33,304 nucleotides of DNA from Pseudonocardia sp. (GCA_025465235.1 JAODNO010000372.1:1-33304); one strand, 5' to 3'; counted from the stretch's first letter, positions 1-8,746 are shown. The notes: generated from the letters alone by a model not told the origin. Numbers and translations: made by a program.

Positions 1-7
1 TGAGGCC

Positions 8-1357
8 ATGAGCAGCACGTTCGTCAACGCGTTCCTCGTCCTGCTGTTCGTGCTGATCGGCGGCTTCTTCTCCGCCTCGGAGATCGCGCTGGTGCCCCTA
101 CGCGACGCGCAGGTCCGGCGGCTGGCCGAGCGGAGTAAACGCGGTCGTGCGGTGGCCCGGCTGCGGGAGGAATCCAGCCGATTTTTCTCCGCGGTGCAGA
201 TCGGTGTCACCTTCGCGGGTTTCTTCGCCGCCAGCTACGGCGGGGCGACCCTTGCGGTCGAGCTCCAACGCGTGCTCCTCAGCTGGGGGCTGGCCGAGGG
301 GTTGGCCGGCTCCCTGGCCCTGGTCGTGGTCACCGTCGCCGTCTCCTACGTCTCGCTGGTGCTCGGCGAACTGGTGCCCAAGCGTCTGGCCATGCAGCGC
401 CCCGAGTCGGTCGCCCTGTTCGTCGCCCCGGTGCTGCACTGGGTCGCCCGGCTCTTCCGGCCGGTGATCTGGCTGCTCACGGTGTCCACCAACGCCGTGG
501 TCCGGCTGCTCGGCATCGACCCCCACGCGAAGGCCGACGAGGTCAGTGAGGCGGAGCTCCGCGACCTGGTCGGCACCAATGAGGAGCTGACGGCCGAGGA
601 GCGCCGGGTCCTGACTGACGTCTTCACCGCCACCGACCGGGTGCTGCAGGAGGTGATGATCCCGCGGACCGAGGTGGATTTTCTCGCCGGCTCGATGTCC
701 ACCCACGACGCCGCGGACCACGCCACCGCACGGCCGCACTCGCGCTACCCGGTGATCGGTGAGTCGCCCGACGACATTCTGGGTGTGGTCCACGTCCGGG
801 ACGTGTTGACAGCGGCGCACCGTCACGACCATGGCCAGGACACACCGCAGACAGTGGCCGAGCTGACCCGCGAAGCACTGCTCCTGCCGGGCAACCTGCC
901 GCTGGTGCCGGCGCTGTCCCGGATGCGCAGAAGCGGGCACATGGCGATCATCCTCGATGAGTACGGCGGCACAGACGGGATCGTCACCCTCGAGGACCTC
1001 ATCGAGGAGCTGATCGGCGACATCGAGGACGAGTACGACCCCCGTGGGCGACCCAACCGCCGCCTAGCCGATGGCAGCATCGAGCTGGACGGGCTCCTGC
1101 ACCGCGACGACATCAACGAGCTCACCGGCATCGAGCTCCCGGACGGACGCTTCAACACCCTCGCCGGCTTCGTCGTCGACCGGCTCGGCCGGGCTCCCGA
1201 GGTCGGCGACAGCATCCCCGCGCTACAACACCGGTTCACCATCACCGAACTGGACGGCCACCGTGCCTCCCGCGTCCGGGTGGCTCCGGACACCGACGCG
1301 GATGATCCTCACGAGGCCACCCCGGGTTCCCTGCGGTCCGAAGACCAGCAAACCTGA
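8..1357 (+). CDS. CNNM/CorC-HlyC family membrane protein with CBS domains
   Basis: The 449-residue protein has the usual three-part layout. Residues 1-170 form a CNNM (DUF21) membrane domain with hydrophobic segments near 6-28, 100-122 and 137-160. A CBS pair at about 216-335 begins at EVMIPRTEVDF. A CorC/HlyC C-terminal domain lies at about 350-430. Proteins of this family are linked to magnesium or cobalt efflux and were often named hemolysins; the substrate cannot be read from the sequence. The ATG at 8 is preceded by GAGG only two bases upstream. The bases TGA at 1-3 could be the stop of an upstream gene in the same operon, which would fit the frequent tandem pairs of this family, but this is inference. 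The gene converges on a DoxX gene 15 bases away. Confidence 0.93.
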   Translation: MSSTFVNAFLVLLFVLIGGFFSASEIALVPLRDAQVRRLAERSKRGRAVARLREESSRFFSAVQIGVTFAGFFAASYGGATLAVELQRVLLSWGLAEGLAGSLALVVVTVAVSYVSLVLGELVPKRLAMQRPESVALFVAPVLHWVARLFRPVIWLLTVSTNAVVRLLGIDPHAKADEVSEAELRDLVGTNEELTAEERRVLTDVFTATDRVLQEVMIPRTEVDFLAGSMSTHDAADHATARPHSRYPVIGESPDDILGVVHVRDVLTAAHRHDHGQDTPQTVAELTREALLLPGNLPLVPALSRMRRSGHMAIILDEYGGTDGIVTLEDLIEELIGDIEDEYDPRGRPNRRLADGSIELDGLLHRDDINELTGIELPDGRFNTLAGFVVDRLGRAPEVGDSIPALQHRFTITELDGHRASRVRVAPDTDADDPHEATPGSLRSEDQQT

Positions 1358-1372
1358 CACTGCGGGGCGTTG

Positions 1373-1732
1373 CTAGGAGGCAAAGCGGAGGACTGCGAGG
1401 ACGAGGGACAGCACGCCCAGCACCAACGCCGGGGCGAACTGCTCCTTGCGGCGGATGTGAACAACCACGGCCCCTGCCATCACGAGCGCGAGCCCGAGAG
1501 CCGCGATCGGCGTGAGGATCGGTACGACATCCAGGAGCCAGGGAAGGATCAGCCCGACCGCTCCGATGACCTCGATCAGACCGATGGCCTTGATCGAGCC
1601 GTCCGTGAAGTCGTCGGCGTAGCCCATGCCGGCGGACACGAGTGCCGGCTTGGGGCGCACGACCTTCATTCCGCCCGAGGCCAGGAAGGCTACGGCGAGC
1701 ACGATCTGCAAGACCCAGGCGACGACGTTCAT
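1373..1732 (-). CDS. DoxX-like small membrane protein
   Basis: The protein has about 119 residues in four hydrophobic segments. The N-terminal pattern VLQIVLAVAFLASGGMKV and the later GLIEVIGAVGLILP are typical of the DoxX/DoxX-like family of quinone-reacting or redox-associated membrane proteins. Function within the family is poorly defined. I chose the ATG at 1732 because GGAG lies five bases upstream and the hydrophobic domain begins right after it. The frame stays open to 1801, but that extension (MLARIGSSVLKLGAG...) lacks family character and a ribosome binding site. It converges with the CNNM gene. Confidence 0.85.
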   Translation of the reverse strand: MNVVAWVLQIVLAVAFLASGGMKVVRPKPALVSAGMGYADDFTDGSIKAIGLIEVIGAVGLILPWLLDVVPILTPIAALGLALVMAGAVVVHIRRKEQFAPALVLGVLSLVLAVLRFAS

Positions 1733-1860
1733 CAGGACTCCAGAGTGAGCAGCCCGGCCGGCGCCGAGCTTGAGTACTGAAGAACCTATCCTGGCAAGCA
1801 TGAGGGCTCAAGCATTTCGCTGACACGTCACCGAAACGTGATCCAACACCCGCGAACGGC

Positions 1861-2616
1861 TCAGGCAACAGCAGGCCGGCGTAGCCGCCGCAGCGTCTCC
1901 GCCGTGCAGAGCAACATGCGCGGCCACCACGCAGGCGCCCCGGAGCGGATCCACGCCTCGGCGGGATCTCCGGCTGCCATCGCGTTCGCCTCGCCGGGGC
2001 GCTTCAAGATCTCGATTGCCGTGGTGTGGTCGCCGACAGTGAGAGCAGCAAAGCCCTCGACCGACGCGATGTGGTCGAGAAAGGGGTCTGGGTCGCACCT
2101 GCCAACTCGCGTGCTCTGCGGAGCCGCTCATCGGCCAGCACGAGGCGACCGCGGGCCGCATCGATCCTGGCCGAGAGCGACCAGTGCCCTGGCCAGCGGT
2201 CCGGGTTGGCCGAGGGCCTCGGCGCGGGCTACGGCTTCGTTGCCGTCGGCCAGTGCGCTCCCCCAGTCGCCTGTCCACCAGTGAGCTCGGCGGGCGCCGC
2301 AAGGGCGGGAGAAACGCTCGACTGGTCCCGTCTCCGGCTCCGTCGCGGTGCGGCGGACCGCGACGAGCCCGAGCCTCGCCTCACGTGTACGGCCCGCGAT
2401 TCCGACCGCCGCCCGCGCGAGATCGGCCAAGGGCTGGTCGTCCTGTCGCTCTCGGTGGCGCGGCCGACGAATGGACCATCGACGACCGGGGAACGGGGAC
2501 TTCGACGCGTTCCACGATGGAGGGGGCGCAGTTCCGAGCAGTCGATACGCCCACCGGCACGCAATATGCACAACTGCGTACTCCGACCCGATGGACTGTT
2601 CGGACCCTGTCAGCAC
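1861..2616 (-). pseudogene. Decayed tetratricopeptide-type regulator fragment
   Basis: No single frame is intact, but three minus-strand frames read in turn give protein-like helical repeats. One frame gives WWTGDWGSALADGNEAVARA followed by EALGQPGPLARALVAL. The next gives ARIDAARGRLVLADERLRRA. The third gives DHIASVEGFAALTVGDHTTA and ends with ETLRRLRRPAVA and a TGA at 1861-1863. This resembles the helical-repeat part of large ATPase/LuxR-type regulators. At least two frameshifts are needed (near 2170 and 2080). No ATPase motifs or helix-turn-helix remain. The upstream edge is uncertain: the sequence loses family character above about 2330. It could be an old remnant or contain sequencing errors; decay is more likely because adjacent DNA is also noncoding. 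Confidence 0.45.
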
Positions 2617-2932
2617 GTGAGTCCGCCCACCACGCCACCCACGGCAGCATCACGAAGTCGACGGCCCACCGGTAGCCGGACCCTCTGCGCGGGACTCCAG
2701 CTGGTCTGGTTGACGCAGGAATGCCCGGTCGGCCCGGAGCTGACTCGAGCACTGTCTGTGCCGGGTCCCTGTAGGCGCTTTCTCCGCCTCCGCAGACGCC
2801 CGATCCACTCGTCCCCGCCCTTCCGGTCTGAGTCCCCGTGGCCGACGTCACGGATCGCTCATCGCGGTCAGACCGACCAGGACACTGTCAGTAGAGAGAC
2901 GTGTCGAGGAGGTCAGCGGACGCCTGGCTACC
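2617..2932. other. Stretch without a recognisable gene
   Basis: I see no protein-like frame on either strand. The open frames that cross it are arginine-, proline- and serine-rich products of GC-rich noncoding DNA. It is probably an extension of the decayed region to the left plus the leader of the dehydrogenase gene. I could not assign a convincing -35/-10 pair. Confidence 0.5.
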
Positions 2933-2947
2933 GAGAGAGGAAGTGTC

Positions 2948-3892
2948 ATGAAGATAGGAGTGATCGGCGCCGGTGCAGTTGGTGCCGCCACCGTGACAGC
3001 GCTGATACGAACCTGCGACGCTGCGGCGGAAATTGTGATCGTCGACCGCGTCGGAACAAAGGCCGCAGGCCTTGCCGCCGACACCGGTTACGCCGCCGCT
3101 CTCGTTTCAGGAGCTACCGTACTGGCGGGTGACTACCACGAGCTCGCCGGAGCGCAGCTGGTCATCATCACCGCCGGCGTCAACGAGAAGGCGGGCGGCG
3201 CGACCGACCGCAGCGACCCACGCGGGCGGCTCGTCCTCGTCCCGCAGAACGCAGCCGCGTACGCGGAGATCGTCCCAGCGGTTGTCGCGGCTGCTCCCGA
3301 TGCCACGCTCCTCGTCGTGACAGATCCGCCGGACCCACTGGCCGACCTCGCCCGCGAACTGGCCGGCCACGACCACGTGGTCTCGACGGGCACCGTCATC
3401 GACTCGCTGCGTTTCCGCTTCCACCTCGCCCGCGAGCTGGACGTCGCCACGCCCGACGTCGACGCGTATGTCCTCGGTGAACACGGCACATCGGAGGTGT
3501 TCTGCTGGTCGAACGCGACCGTGGGTGGTACTCCCGTCCTGGATGTCTTCGCCGCCTCGGGCCGCGACCCGGCGACGGTGCGCGCCGACATCGAGTCGAC
3601 GGTGCGCTTCGGCAACATCACGATCATCGACGGCATTGGCGCGAGTCAGCACGGAATTGGCGCCGTGGTCGGGCGGCTGGCCCACGCGATCCTGTCCGAC
3701 GAGCACGCCGTCCTGCCAGTCGCCTCCTTCCGGCGCGAGTATGGCGTGACCATGGCGCTGCCCTCGGTGCTGGGCGCAGCTGGAGTCATACGCACGATCA
3801 CGCCGAAGCTCGACGACACTGAGCGCGAGCTGCTCGACAAGAGTGCGCAGGTGCTACGTGAAGCCACCACCACAGCGCTCGCCTATCGGTGA
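2948..3892 (+). CDS. Lactate/malate dehydrogenase family protein, atypical active site
   Basis: This 314-residue protein is an NAD-dependent 2-hydroxyacid dehydrogenase of the L-LDH/MDH fold. It has the Rossmann glycine motif GAGAVG (residues 7-12) with an acidic D33 that favours NAD. D152 and R155 sit in GTVIDSLRFR, and the catalytic H179 is in LGEHGTSEV. Two things differ from ordinary L-LDH. The active-site loop (about residues 76-94, AGVNEKAGGATDRSDPRGR) is several residues longer than normal. The usual substrate-binding Asn of the NPVD motif is Asp126 in TDPPDP. A related but different 2-hydroxy/2-oxo acid is therefore possible. GAGAGAGGAAG just before the ATG is a strong ribosome binding site. 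The gene stands alone in its orientation. Confidence 0.85.
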   Translation: MKIGVIGAGAVGAATVTALIRTCDAAAEIVIVDRVGTKAAGLAADTGYAAALVSGATVLAGDYHELAGAQLVIITAGVNEKAGGATDRSDPRGRLVLVPQNAAAYAEIVPAVVAAAPDATLLVVTDPPDPLADLARELAGHDHVVSTGTVIDSLRFRFHLARELDVATPDVDAYVLGEHGTSEVFCWSNATVGGTPVLDVFAASGRDPATVRADIESTVRFGNITIIDGIGASQHGIGAVVGRLAHAILSDEHAVLPVASFRREYGVTMALPSVLGAAGVIRTITPKLDDTERELLDKSAQVLREATTTALAYR

Positions 3893-4296
3893 TCTGAACC
3901 TCGTCGGTGCCCCTACGCCGCGTCACGCCGACGCGCTCCGCAGCCCGGCGGCGCGCCGGTTGGAACCGCAGGTGTGGGCCGCCGTCGAGGAGAAGCTCGC
4001 CGAACAGGCCCGGCCGGGATCGACACCGAGCCGGCCGACCATGGGGTCGCGCGGATCACCCGCGGGCCGCGACCGCTGTCGGTCCACATCGATGCTGCAT
4101 GACTGATGGTGACACCAGCTCCCCGCCGCGTTCGACCGGCTCCAATGTCCCTGCGGATCACCTGACCGATCGGCCCGACGATCCACAGAGACAGACCGGC
4201 AAATGCTGGCGCCACCGTCAACCTGCCGTCACGAGTTCAACGATTCAACACGCAGCGCCTGCGTGGGTAAGTGCAGTCACAGCCTCTACCCGCAGA
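3893..4296. other. Convergent intergenic stretch, nothing recognised
   Basis: This stretch lies between the convergent dehydrogenase and pxpC genes. Open frames exist on both strands but their products are low-complexity and match no family I know. One plus-strand piece (RLEPQVWAAVEEKLAEQARP, near 3960-4015) looks helical and could be a tiny gene remnant. I see no clear terminator hairpin. Confidence 0.4.
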
Positions 4297-5277
4297 TCAG
4301 GCGGGCCGGTGCCCCTGGAGTGCCTCCGTCAACCGACTGGAGCGCTCTCGGTAGTCGGCCCGTGCGGCCAGGGCGCCGTCCAGGTCGACCGCGACGAACC
4401 GTGTGCGCGTGTTGGGCGCCGACTGCGCGACGATGTCGAGGTCGCCGGACAGGACAGTGGCGACCATCATGTAGCCGCCACCGGACACCGCGTCGCGATG
4501 CAGGATGATCGGCTCGACGCTGCCGGGCACCTGGATTGAGCCGATCGGGTACGGCGCGTCCACGATGTTGGACGGGTCCTGCCCCGCTCCGAACGGGGCT
4601 TCCCGCTCGACGGTCTCGAGCTCGGCGCCCTTGTAGCGGAAGCCGATGCGGTCAGCCACCGGCGTGAGCGTCCACGTGGTGCCGAGGAAGCTCTCCCGGC
4701 CCGCGGCCGTGAGGCGGTGGTCGTAGAGGCCCATCATGACGCGAACCTCGACGTCCTTGGAGTAGGACGGCCGCAGGTCCTCGGGCACGCTGCGGCCGGG
4801 CTTCGCGCCGGTCGACGCGCCCACGGGGAGCTTGTCGCCGGTCTGCAGAGGGCGTCCCGCGAAGCCGCCGAGGGCGCCGAGCCCGTAGGTGGAACGGCTG
4901 CCCAGCACCTGGGGCACGTCGATCCCGCCCGAGACGGCAACGTAGGCCCGCGCGCCCGCGGTCAGATAGCCGAAGTCGAGCACGTCGCCCGCGGCCACGG
5001 GGAACGACTCCCACAGCGGCCGCTCCTCACCGTTGACCCGCGGGATCATGCTCGCGCCCGCCACCGCGACGACGGCGGGGGCCTCGAACGCCAGCTCGGG
5101 CCCCAGGTAGACGCACTCCAGCACCGCGGCGCCCGCCGGGTTGCCGACAAGCAGGTTCGCCCCACGCAGCGCGTACTGGTCAAGCGCACCCGACGGCGGG
5201 ATACCGACGTCGTAGTACCCGGTGCGGCCGGCGTCCTGGACCGTGGTGGACAGGCCGGGCTTGCGTACCTCGATCAC
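4297..5277 (-). CDS. pxpC: 5-oxoprolinase subunit C / biotin-dependent carboxyltransferase-type protein
   Basis: This 326-residue protein belongs to the KipA/PxpC family, whose fold matches the second half of the carboxyltransferase domain of urea carboxylase. The diagnostic N-terminus is present: VRKPGLSTTVQDAGRTGYYD, then GIPPSGALDQYALRGANLLV, followed by VLE. GGIDVPQVLGSRSTYGLGALGG is also typical. With PxpA and PxpB the family forms ATP-dependent 5-oxoprolinase, which opens pyroglutamate to glutamate. The GTG start lies in a GTGA overlap with the pxpB stop, so the two are translationally coupled. It is the last gene of the five-gene minus-strand operon. Length is normal (about 310 in E. 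coli). Confidence 0.92.
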   Translation of the reverse strand: MIEVRKPGLSTTVQDAGRTGYYDVGIPPSGALDQYALRGANLLVGNPAGAAVLECVYLGPELAFEAPAVVAVAGASMIPRVNGEERPLWESFPVAAGDVLDFGYLTAGARAYVAVSGGIDVPQVLGSRSTYGLGALGGFAGRPLQTGDKLPVGASTGAKPGRSVPEDLRPSYSKDVEVRVMMGLYDHRLTAAGRESFLGTTWTLTPVADRIGFRYKGAELETVEREAPFGAGQDPSNIVDAPYPIGSIQVPGSVEPIILHRDAVSGGGYMMVATVLSGDLDIVAQSAPNTRTRFVAVDLDGALAARADYRERSSRLTEALQGHRPA

Positions 5278-6164
5278 CGCAGCACCTCCAGCAGCCGGGC
5301 GTTGTAGCCGTCGGGGTCGTCGAGGAACTCCTGCAGCGCGAACTCCGCCGGGGCCGTCCGGATCCGGAAGGTTCCCGCCTCCACCTCCGCGACGTGGGCG
5401 TCGTACTGCTCGCGGTCGATCTGGGTGTACTTCACGATGTCACCGGGGCGGAAGAACACCATGAAGTCGGTGAAGTCGGGCAGCTGCTGGGTGGGGTCGT
5501 AGATCGGCGCCGGGGTGATGCCGAACATCTGGTAGCCGCCGGCGCCGCGGACCGAGTAGATGCAGGCGAAGCAGCCGCCGTAGCCCACGGTCTGCTTCGG
5601 GGTGTCGGTGCGGGGGCGCAGGTACTTGGGGACGAGGATCGCCCGCTCCCGAGGCACCATCTGGAACTTGAACGGCAGCCCCGCCACGAACCCGACCATC
5701 GAGACGAACCACGGCGAGCCGGCGTGGGCGTCGATGAACTCCTCCACCGACGAGTAGCCGTTGATCCGCGCCGCGTACTCGATGTCGGTGGCGTCGGGAT
5801 CCTGGTGGCGGTCGCGGAAGCGCATGAGCGTCTCGGTGGTCCACGGGTCGCGGTAGAGCACGGGGATCTCCACCACCCGGGTGGGTAGCGCGAGGTCGTG
5901 CGCGTCGCCGACCTGCTTCTCCAGGTCCTGCAGCAGGCCCAGCAGCTTCCGCGGCTCGAGCACGTCCGGGTCGTAGCGCACCTGGTAGGACGCGTTGGCC
6001 GGGCAGATCTCCAGCACGCCCTCGGGCTGGTTCTCGCGCAGTGCCTTCGTGATGGCCATGACCCGGAAGTTGGCCTGCAGGCTCATCTCCTCGGCCAGCT
6101 CCACGAACACGAACTCGTCGCCGCCCCAGCTGTAGCGGGCGGCCTGCACGTCCGTCACCGTCAC
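5274..6164 (-). CDS. pxpB: 5-oxoprolinase subunit B (KipI/allophanate hydrolase subunit 1 family)
   Basis: The 296-residue protein carries the PxpB/KipI core. VVEIPVLY, FVAGLPFKFQMV, PKYLRPRTDTPKQTVGYGG and FGITPAPIYDP correspond to conserved family blocks. PxpB pairs with PxpC as the two halves of a urea-carboxylase-type carboxyltransferase fold. It is longer than the E. coli protein (about 218 residues). The extra length lies mostly in the middle, around residues 100-160, and includes RFRDRHQDPDATDIEYAARI. I place the start at the GTG at 6164, in a GTGA overlap with the biotin carboxylase stop and preceded by AAAGAGG. The frame runs open to 6506, but that part only shadows the carboxylase. 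Confidence 0.9.
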   Translation of the reverse strand: MTVTDVQAARYSWGGDEFVFVELAEEMSLQANFRVMAITKALRENQPEGVLEICPANASYQVRYDPDVLEPRKLLGLLQDLEKQVGDAHDLALPTRVVEIPVLYRDPWTTETLMRFRDRHQDPDATDIEYAARINGYSSVEEFIDAHAGSPWFVSMVGFVAGLPFKFQMVPRERAILVPKYLRPRTDTPKQTVGYGGCFACIYSVRGAGGYQMFGITPAPIYDPTQQLPDFTDFMVFFRPGDIVKYTQIDREQYDAHVAEVEAGTFRIRTAPAEFALQEFLDDPDGYNARLLEVLR

Positions 6165-7519
6165 GATGCTGCCTCTTTCCGCTCGGCCAACCAGTGCTCC
6201 AGCGCGCCAGTGTGGAAATCCGCCGCGGCGAACCAGCCCTGGGCGAGGATCTCTGCCCCCAGCGCGGCGGTGGTCTGCACGCCGTCCACGGCGAACTCCG
6301 CCAACGCGCGCCGCCCGCGCCGGATCGCGGTCTCCCGGTCCTCGCCCCAGACGACCACCTTGGCCAGCAGGGAGTCGTAGAACGGCGGAACCGTGCCACC
6401 CGGCTCCAGCCAGGTGTCGACGCGCACCCACGGCCCCGCGGGAAGCACCACGCGTTCGATCTTGCCCGGCGACGGCAGGAAGTCCTTCGCGGGGTCCTCG
6501 GCGCACACGCGGAACTCGATCGCCGATCCGCGCGCGACGATCGCGTCCTGGACGAACCGCAGCGGCTCGCCCGCGGCGATCCGGAGCTGTTCCGCCACGA
6601 GGTCGACGCCGGTGATCAGCTCGGTGGTCGGGTGTTCCACCTGGATACGGGTGTTCATCTCGATGAAGAAGAACTCGCCGGTCTCGTCGTCGACGAGGAA
6701 CTCGGCAGTGCCCGCGCTGGTGTAGCCGACCTCACGGGCCAGCCGCACCGCGGCCGCCGTCATCGCCTGCCGCACGACGTCGTCGATGCCAGGGGCGACC
6801 GCCTCCTCCACGACCTTCTGCCTGCGCCGCTGGAGCGAGCACTCGCGTTCGAACAAGTGCACGACGTCATGCCCGTCACCGAGCACCTGCACCTCGACGT
6901 GCCGAGCGCGGCGGAGGAACCGCTCGAGGTACATCGCGCCGTCGCCGAAGGCGCTGGCGGCCTCCTTCGACGCCGCGGGGAACGCCGAGCGCAGGCCCGC
7001 CTCGTCCGCGACGACGCGGATGCCCCGCCCCCCGCCGCCCGCGGCTGCCTTGAGCATGATCGGGTAGCCGATCTCGGCGGCGGCGGCGACCGCGGCGTCG
7101 ACGTCCGCGACGCCACCCGGGGTGCCGGGCACGGTCGGGACGCCGGCTGCGGCGGCCACCTGGCGGGCACGCACCTTGTCGCCCATCTGCTCGATCACCG
7201 CGGCCGACGGACCGACGAAGGCAAGGCCGGCGTCGGCGACGGCCGCAGCGAACGACGCCCGCTCGGAGAGGAACCCGTAGCCGGGGTGCACGGCGTCGGC
7301 GCCTGTCTTCGTGGCCGCATCCAGGATCGCGTCGGCGAGCAGGTAGCTCTTTCCCGCGGGCGGCGGACCGATCTCGACGGCCGTGTCGGCCAGGCGTACG
7401 TGCGGCGCCTGCGCGTCGGCTGTGCTGTGCACCGCTACCGTGGAGATGCCGAGGTCCCGGGCCGCGCGGATGATGCGGACCGCGATCTCGCCGCGGTTGG
7501 CGACGAGGAGACGCTTCAC
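6161..7519 (-). CDS. accC: Biotin carboxylase subunit
   Basis: This 452-residue protein is a full-length biotin carboxylase (about 449 residues in E. coli). It carboxylates biotin on a carrier protein using ATP and bicarbonate. The N-terminus KRLLVANRGEIAVRIIRAAR is diagnostic. The ATP-grasp glycine loop GGGGRG is at 161-166, K116 lies in GDKVRAR, and the catalytic block EMNTRIQVEHPTTE is near 286-300. It starts at a GTG in a GTGA overlap with the carrier gene and ends in a GTGA overlap with pxpB. It is therefore embedded in the Pxp operon rather than in a fatty-acid operon. Its natural partner is probably the PxpB-PxpC carboxyltransferase pair (inference). Confidence 0.95.
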   Translation of the reverse strand: MKRLLVANRGEIAVRIIRAARDLGISTVAVHSTADAQAPHVRLADTAVEIGPPPAGKSYLLADAILDAATKTGADAVHPGYGFLSERASFAAAVADAGLAFVGPSAAVIEQMGDKVRARQVAAAAGVPTVPGTPGGVADVDAAVAAAAEIGYPIMLKAAAGGGGRGIRVVADEAGLRSAFPAASKEAASAFGDGAMYLERFLRRARHVEVQVLGDGHDVVHLFERECSLQRRRQKVVEEAVAPGIDDVVRQAMTAAAVRLAREVGYTSAGTAEFLVDDETGEFFFIEMNTRIQVEHPTTELITGVDLVAEQLRIAAGEPLRFVQDAIVARGSAIEFRVCAEDPAKDFLPSPGKIERVVLPAGPWVRVDTWLEPGGTVPPFYDSLLAKVVVWGEDRETAIRRGRRALAEFAVDGVQTTAALGAEILAQGWFAAADFHTGALEHWLAERKEAAS

Positions 7520-7776
7520 CCCGCCCCGTCCGAGGACGCCTCGATGACCGCAACCGGCTGGCCGGCGTCGACCACGTCCTCGTTCTCCACGAGGAACTCC
7601 ACGACCGTGCCCGCCGCCCCCGCGGGCACCTGGTGGAAGGACTTCATGACCTCGACCAGGCAGACGGTGTCGTCCGCGCCGACGGTCTGGCCCTCCGCCG
7701 CGAACGGGTCGCTGTCGGGGTCGGGCCTGCGGTAGAACACGCCGGGGATCGGCGAGACGACCTCGTGCCGGGCCAT
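7516..7776 (-). CDS. accB: Short biotin carboxyl carrier protein
   Basis: This 86-residue protein consists almost only of a biotinyl domain. The biotin attachment motif is EVMKS with K45 as the acceptor lysine, within CLVEVMKSFHQVPAG, and the second hairpin is EFLVENEDVVDAGQPVAVIE. E. coli AccB has a long N-terminal extension that is absent here. Such short carriers are usual in PxpABC-linked clusters. The ATG at 7776 follows GAGAGGAG with a four-base gap, and this binding site overlaps the end of pxpA. The gene ends in a GTGA overlap with the carboxylase. Confidence 0.93.
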   Translation of the reverse strand: MARHEVVSPIPGVFYRRPDPDSDPFAAEGQTVGADDTVCLVEVMKSFHQVPAGAAGTVVEFLVENEDVVDAGQPVAVIEASSDGAG

Positions 7777-7786
7777 GGGGCTCCTC

Positions 7787-8512
7787 TCAGACTGACATGT
7801 GTGGGCGCAGGGCTTCGTGGACGGCCTTGGCGACGTCCACCGCGTTCGGGGTGTCGGAGTGCACGCAGACGCAGTCGGCCCGCACCGGGATCTCGGTCCC
7901 GTCCACCGCCATGGCGACGCCCTCGGTCACCGCGCGCACAGCGCCCTGTGCCGACCCCGCCGGGTCGAACGCCTGGTGCACCCGCGTGATGATAAGCGAG
8001 CCGTCCGGTCGGTAGTCGAGGTCGGCGTAGTACTCGGAGATGAACCCCGCGTCGCGTGGACCCCAGACCTGCTCGTGCACCGTGCCTGCCATGCCCATGA
8101 GCGGCACGCCGAAGACGTCGGCGGCGTCGGCGACGGCCTCGGCCACCTCCGGGTCGCGCGCCGCCATCCCGTAGAGCGCGCCGTGCGCCTTGATGTGGTT
8201 GAGCTGCATGCCCTGGCCGCGCAGGAACCCCGACAGCGCACCGACCTGGTAGACGATGGACGCGGTGAGCTCGTCGCGGTCCAGCTTCATCTCACGGCGG
8301 CCGAAGCCCTCGCGGTCGGGCAGCGACGGATGCGCTCCGACCCGCACGCCGTGCTCCTTGGCCAGCGCCACGGTCTGCTGCATGACGCGGGGATCCGAGG
8401 CGTGGAACCCGCAGGCCACGTTGGCGACGCTGATCCAGGGCATCAGCCCCTCGTCGTCACCGCAACGGTAGATGCTGAACGCCTCGCCCATGTCGCAGTT
8501 GATGTCCACCAT
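7787..8512 (-). CDS. pxpA: 5-oxoprolinase subunit A (LamB/YcsF family)
   Basis: This 241-residue protein is a LamB/YcsF family member (E. coli PxpA is 244 residues). Recognisable blocks are DINCDMGEAF at the start, ISVANVACGFHASDP, VRVGAHPSLPDREGFGRR, and NHIKAHGALYG. PxpA is thought to act with PxpBC in the ATP-dependent opening of 5-oxoproline. The ATG at 8512 is chosen because GGGAGGAGG lies just upstream and the family begins exactly here; the frame itself is open to 8638. It is the first gene of the minus-strand operon pxpA-accB-accC-pxpB-pxpC and is divergent from a GntR regulator, its likely controller. Confidence 0.94.
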   Translation of the reverse strand: MVDINCDMGEAFSIYRCGDDEGLMPWISVANVACGFHASDPRVMQQTVALAKEHGVRVGAHPSLPDREGFGRREMKLDRDELTASIVYQVGALSGFLRGQGMQLNHIKAHGALYGMAARDPEVAEAVADAADVFGVPLMGMAGTVHEQVWGPRDAGFISEYYADLDYRPDGSLIITRVHQAFDPAGSAQGAVRAVTEGVAMAVDGTEIPVRADCVCVHSDTPNAVDVAKAVHEALRPHMSV

Positions 8513-8717
8513 GCCGGCCTCCTCCCTCTCACCACCGCGTCCATCCTGGCCCACTGCCAGGACGGCCCGCCACACACGCTCTGGTAGCCCCGACAGAGCG
8601 CGGGCTTGCCGGCCACGACAGGCCGGCGCAATACCCACGGGTGATCAGGATCGGGATCCCTCAGCGCGGACCGCCCAGCCCCGCGCCCTCGACGAGGAAA
8701 CAGCCCGCCGAGATCCC

Positions 8718-8746
8718 TTGATCCGCAGAATCATATCAGATATGTT
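8718..8746 (+). promoter_or_regulatory. Predicted promoter of the GntR gene
   Basis: TTGATC at 8718-8723 and TATGTT at 8741-8746 are separated by 17 bases, a good sigma-70-type pair. The predicted start of transcription near 8753 leaves a short leader to the GntR start. The palindrome at 8732-8744 covers the spacer and the -10 box. Confidence 0.5.
8732..8744. promoter_or_regulatory. Palindromic operator (CATATC-A-GATATG)
   Basis: This is a perfect 6+1+6 inverted repeat within the predicted promoter of the GntR gene, in the divergent region shared with the pxp operon. Its size and A-ATC-N-GAT-T core suit an FCD-type GntR dimer, so autoregulation is likely (inference). A second perfect palindrome, GATGCGCATC, lies at 8753-8762, just before the gene. 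Confidence 0.55.

Noticed and set aside
2026-3132. Plus-strand 368-codon frame through the decayed region
   Set aside because: Arg/Pro/Ser-rich with no family features and runs into the dehydrogenase gene.
6194-7735. Plus-strand 513-codon frame opposite accC
   Set aside because: Antisense shadow with repetitive Arg/Asp/Gly/His composition; accC on the other strand is unmistakable.
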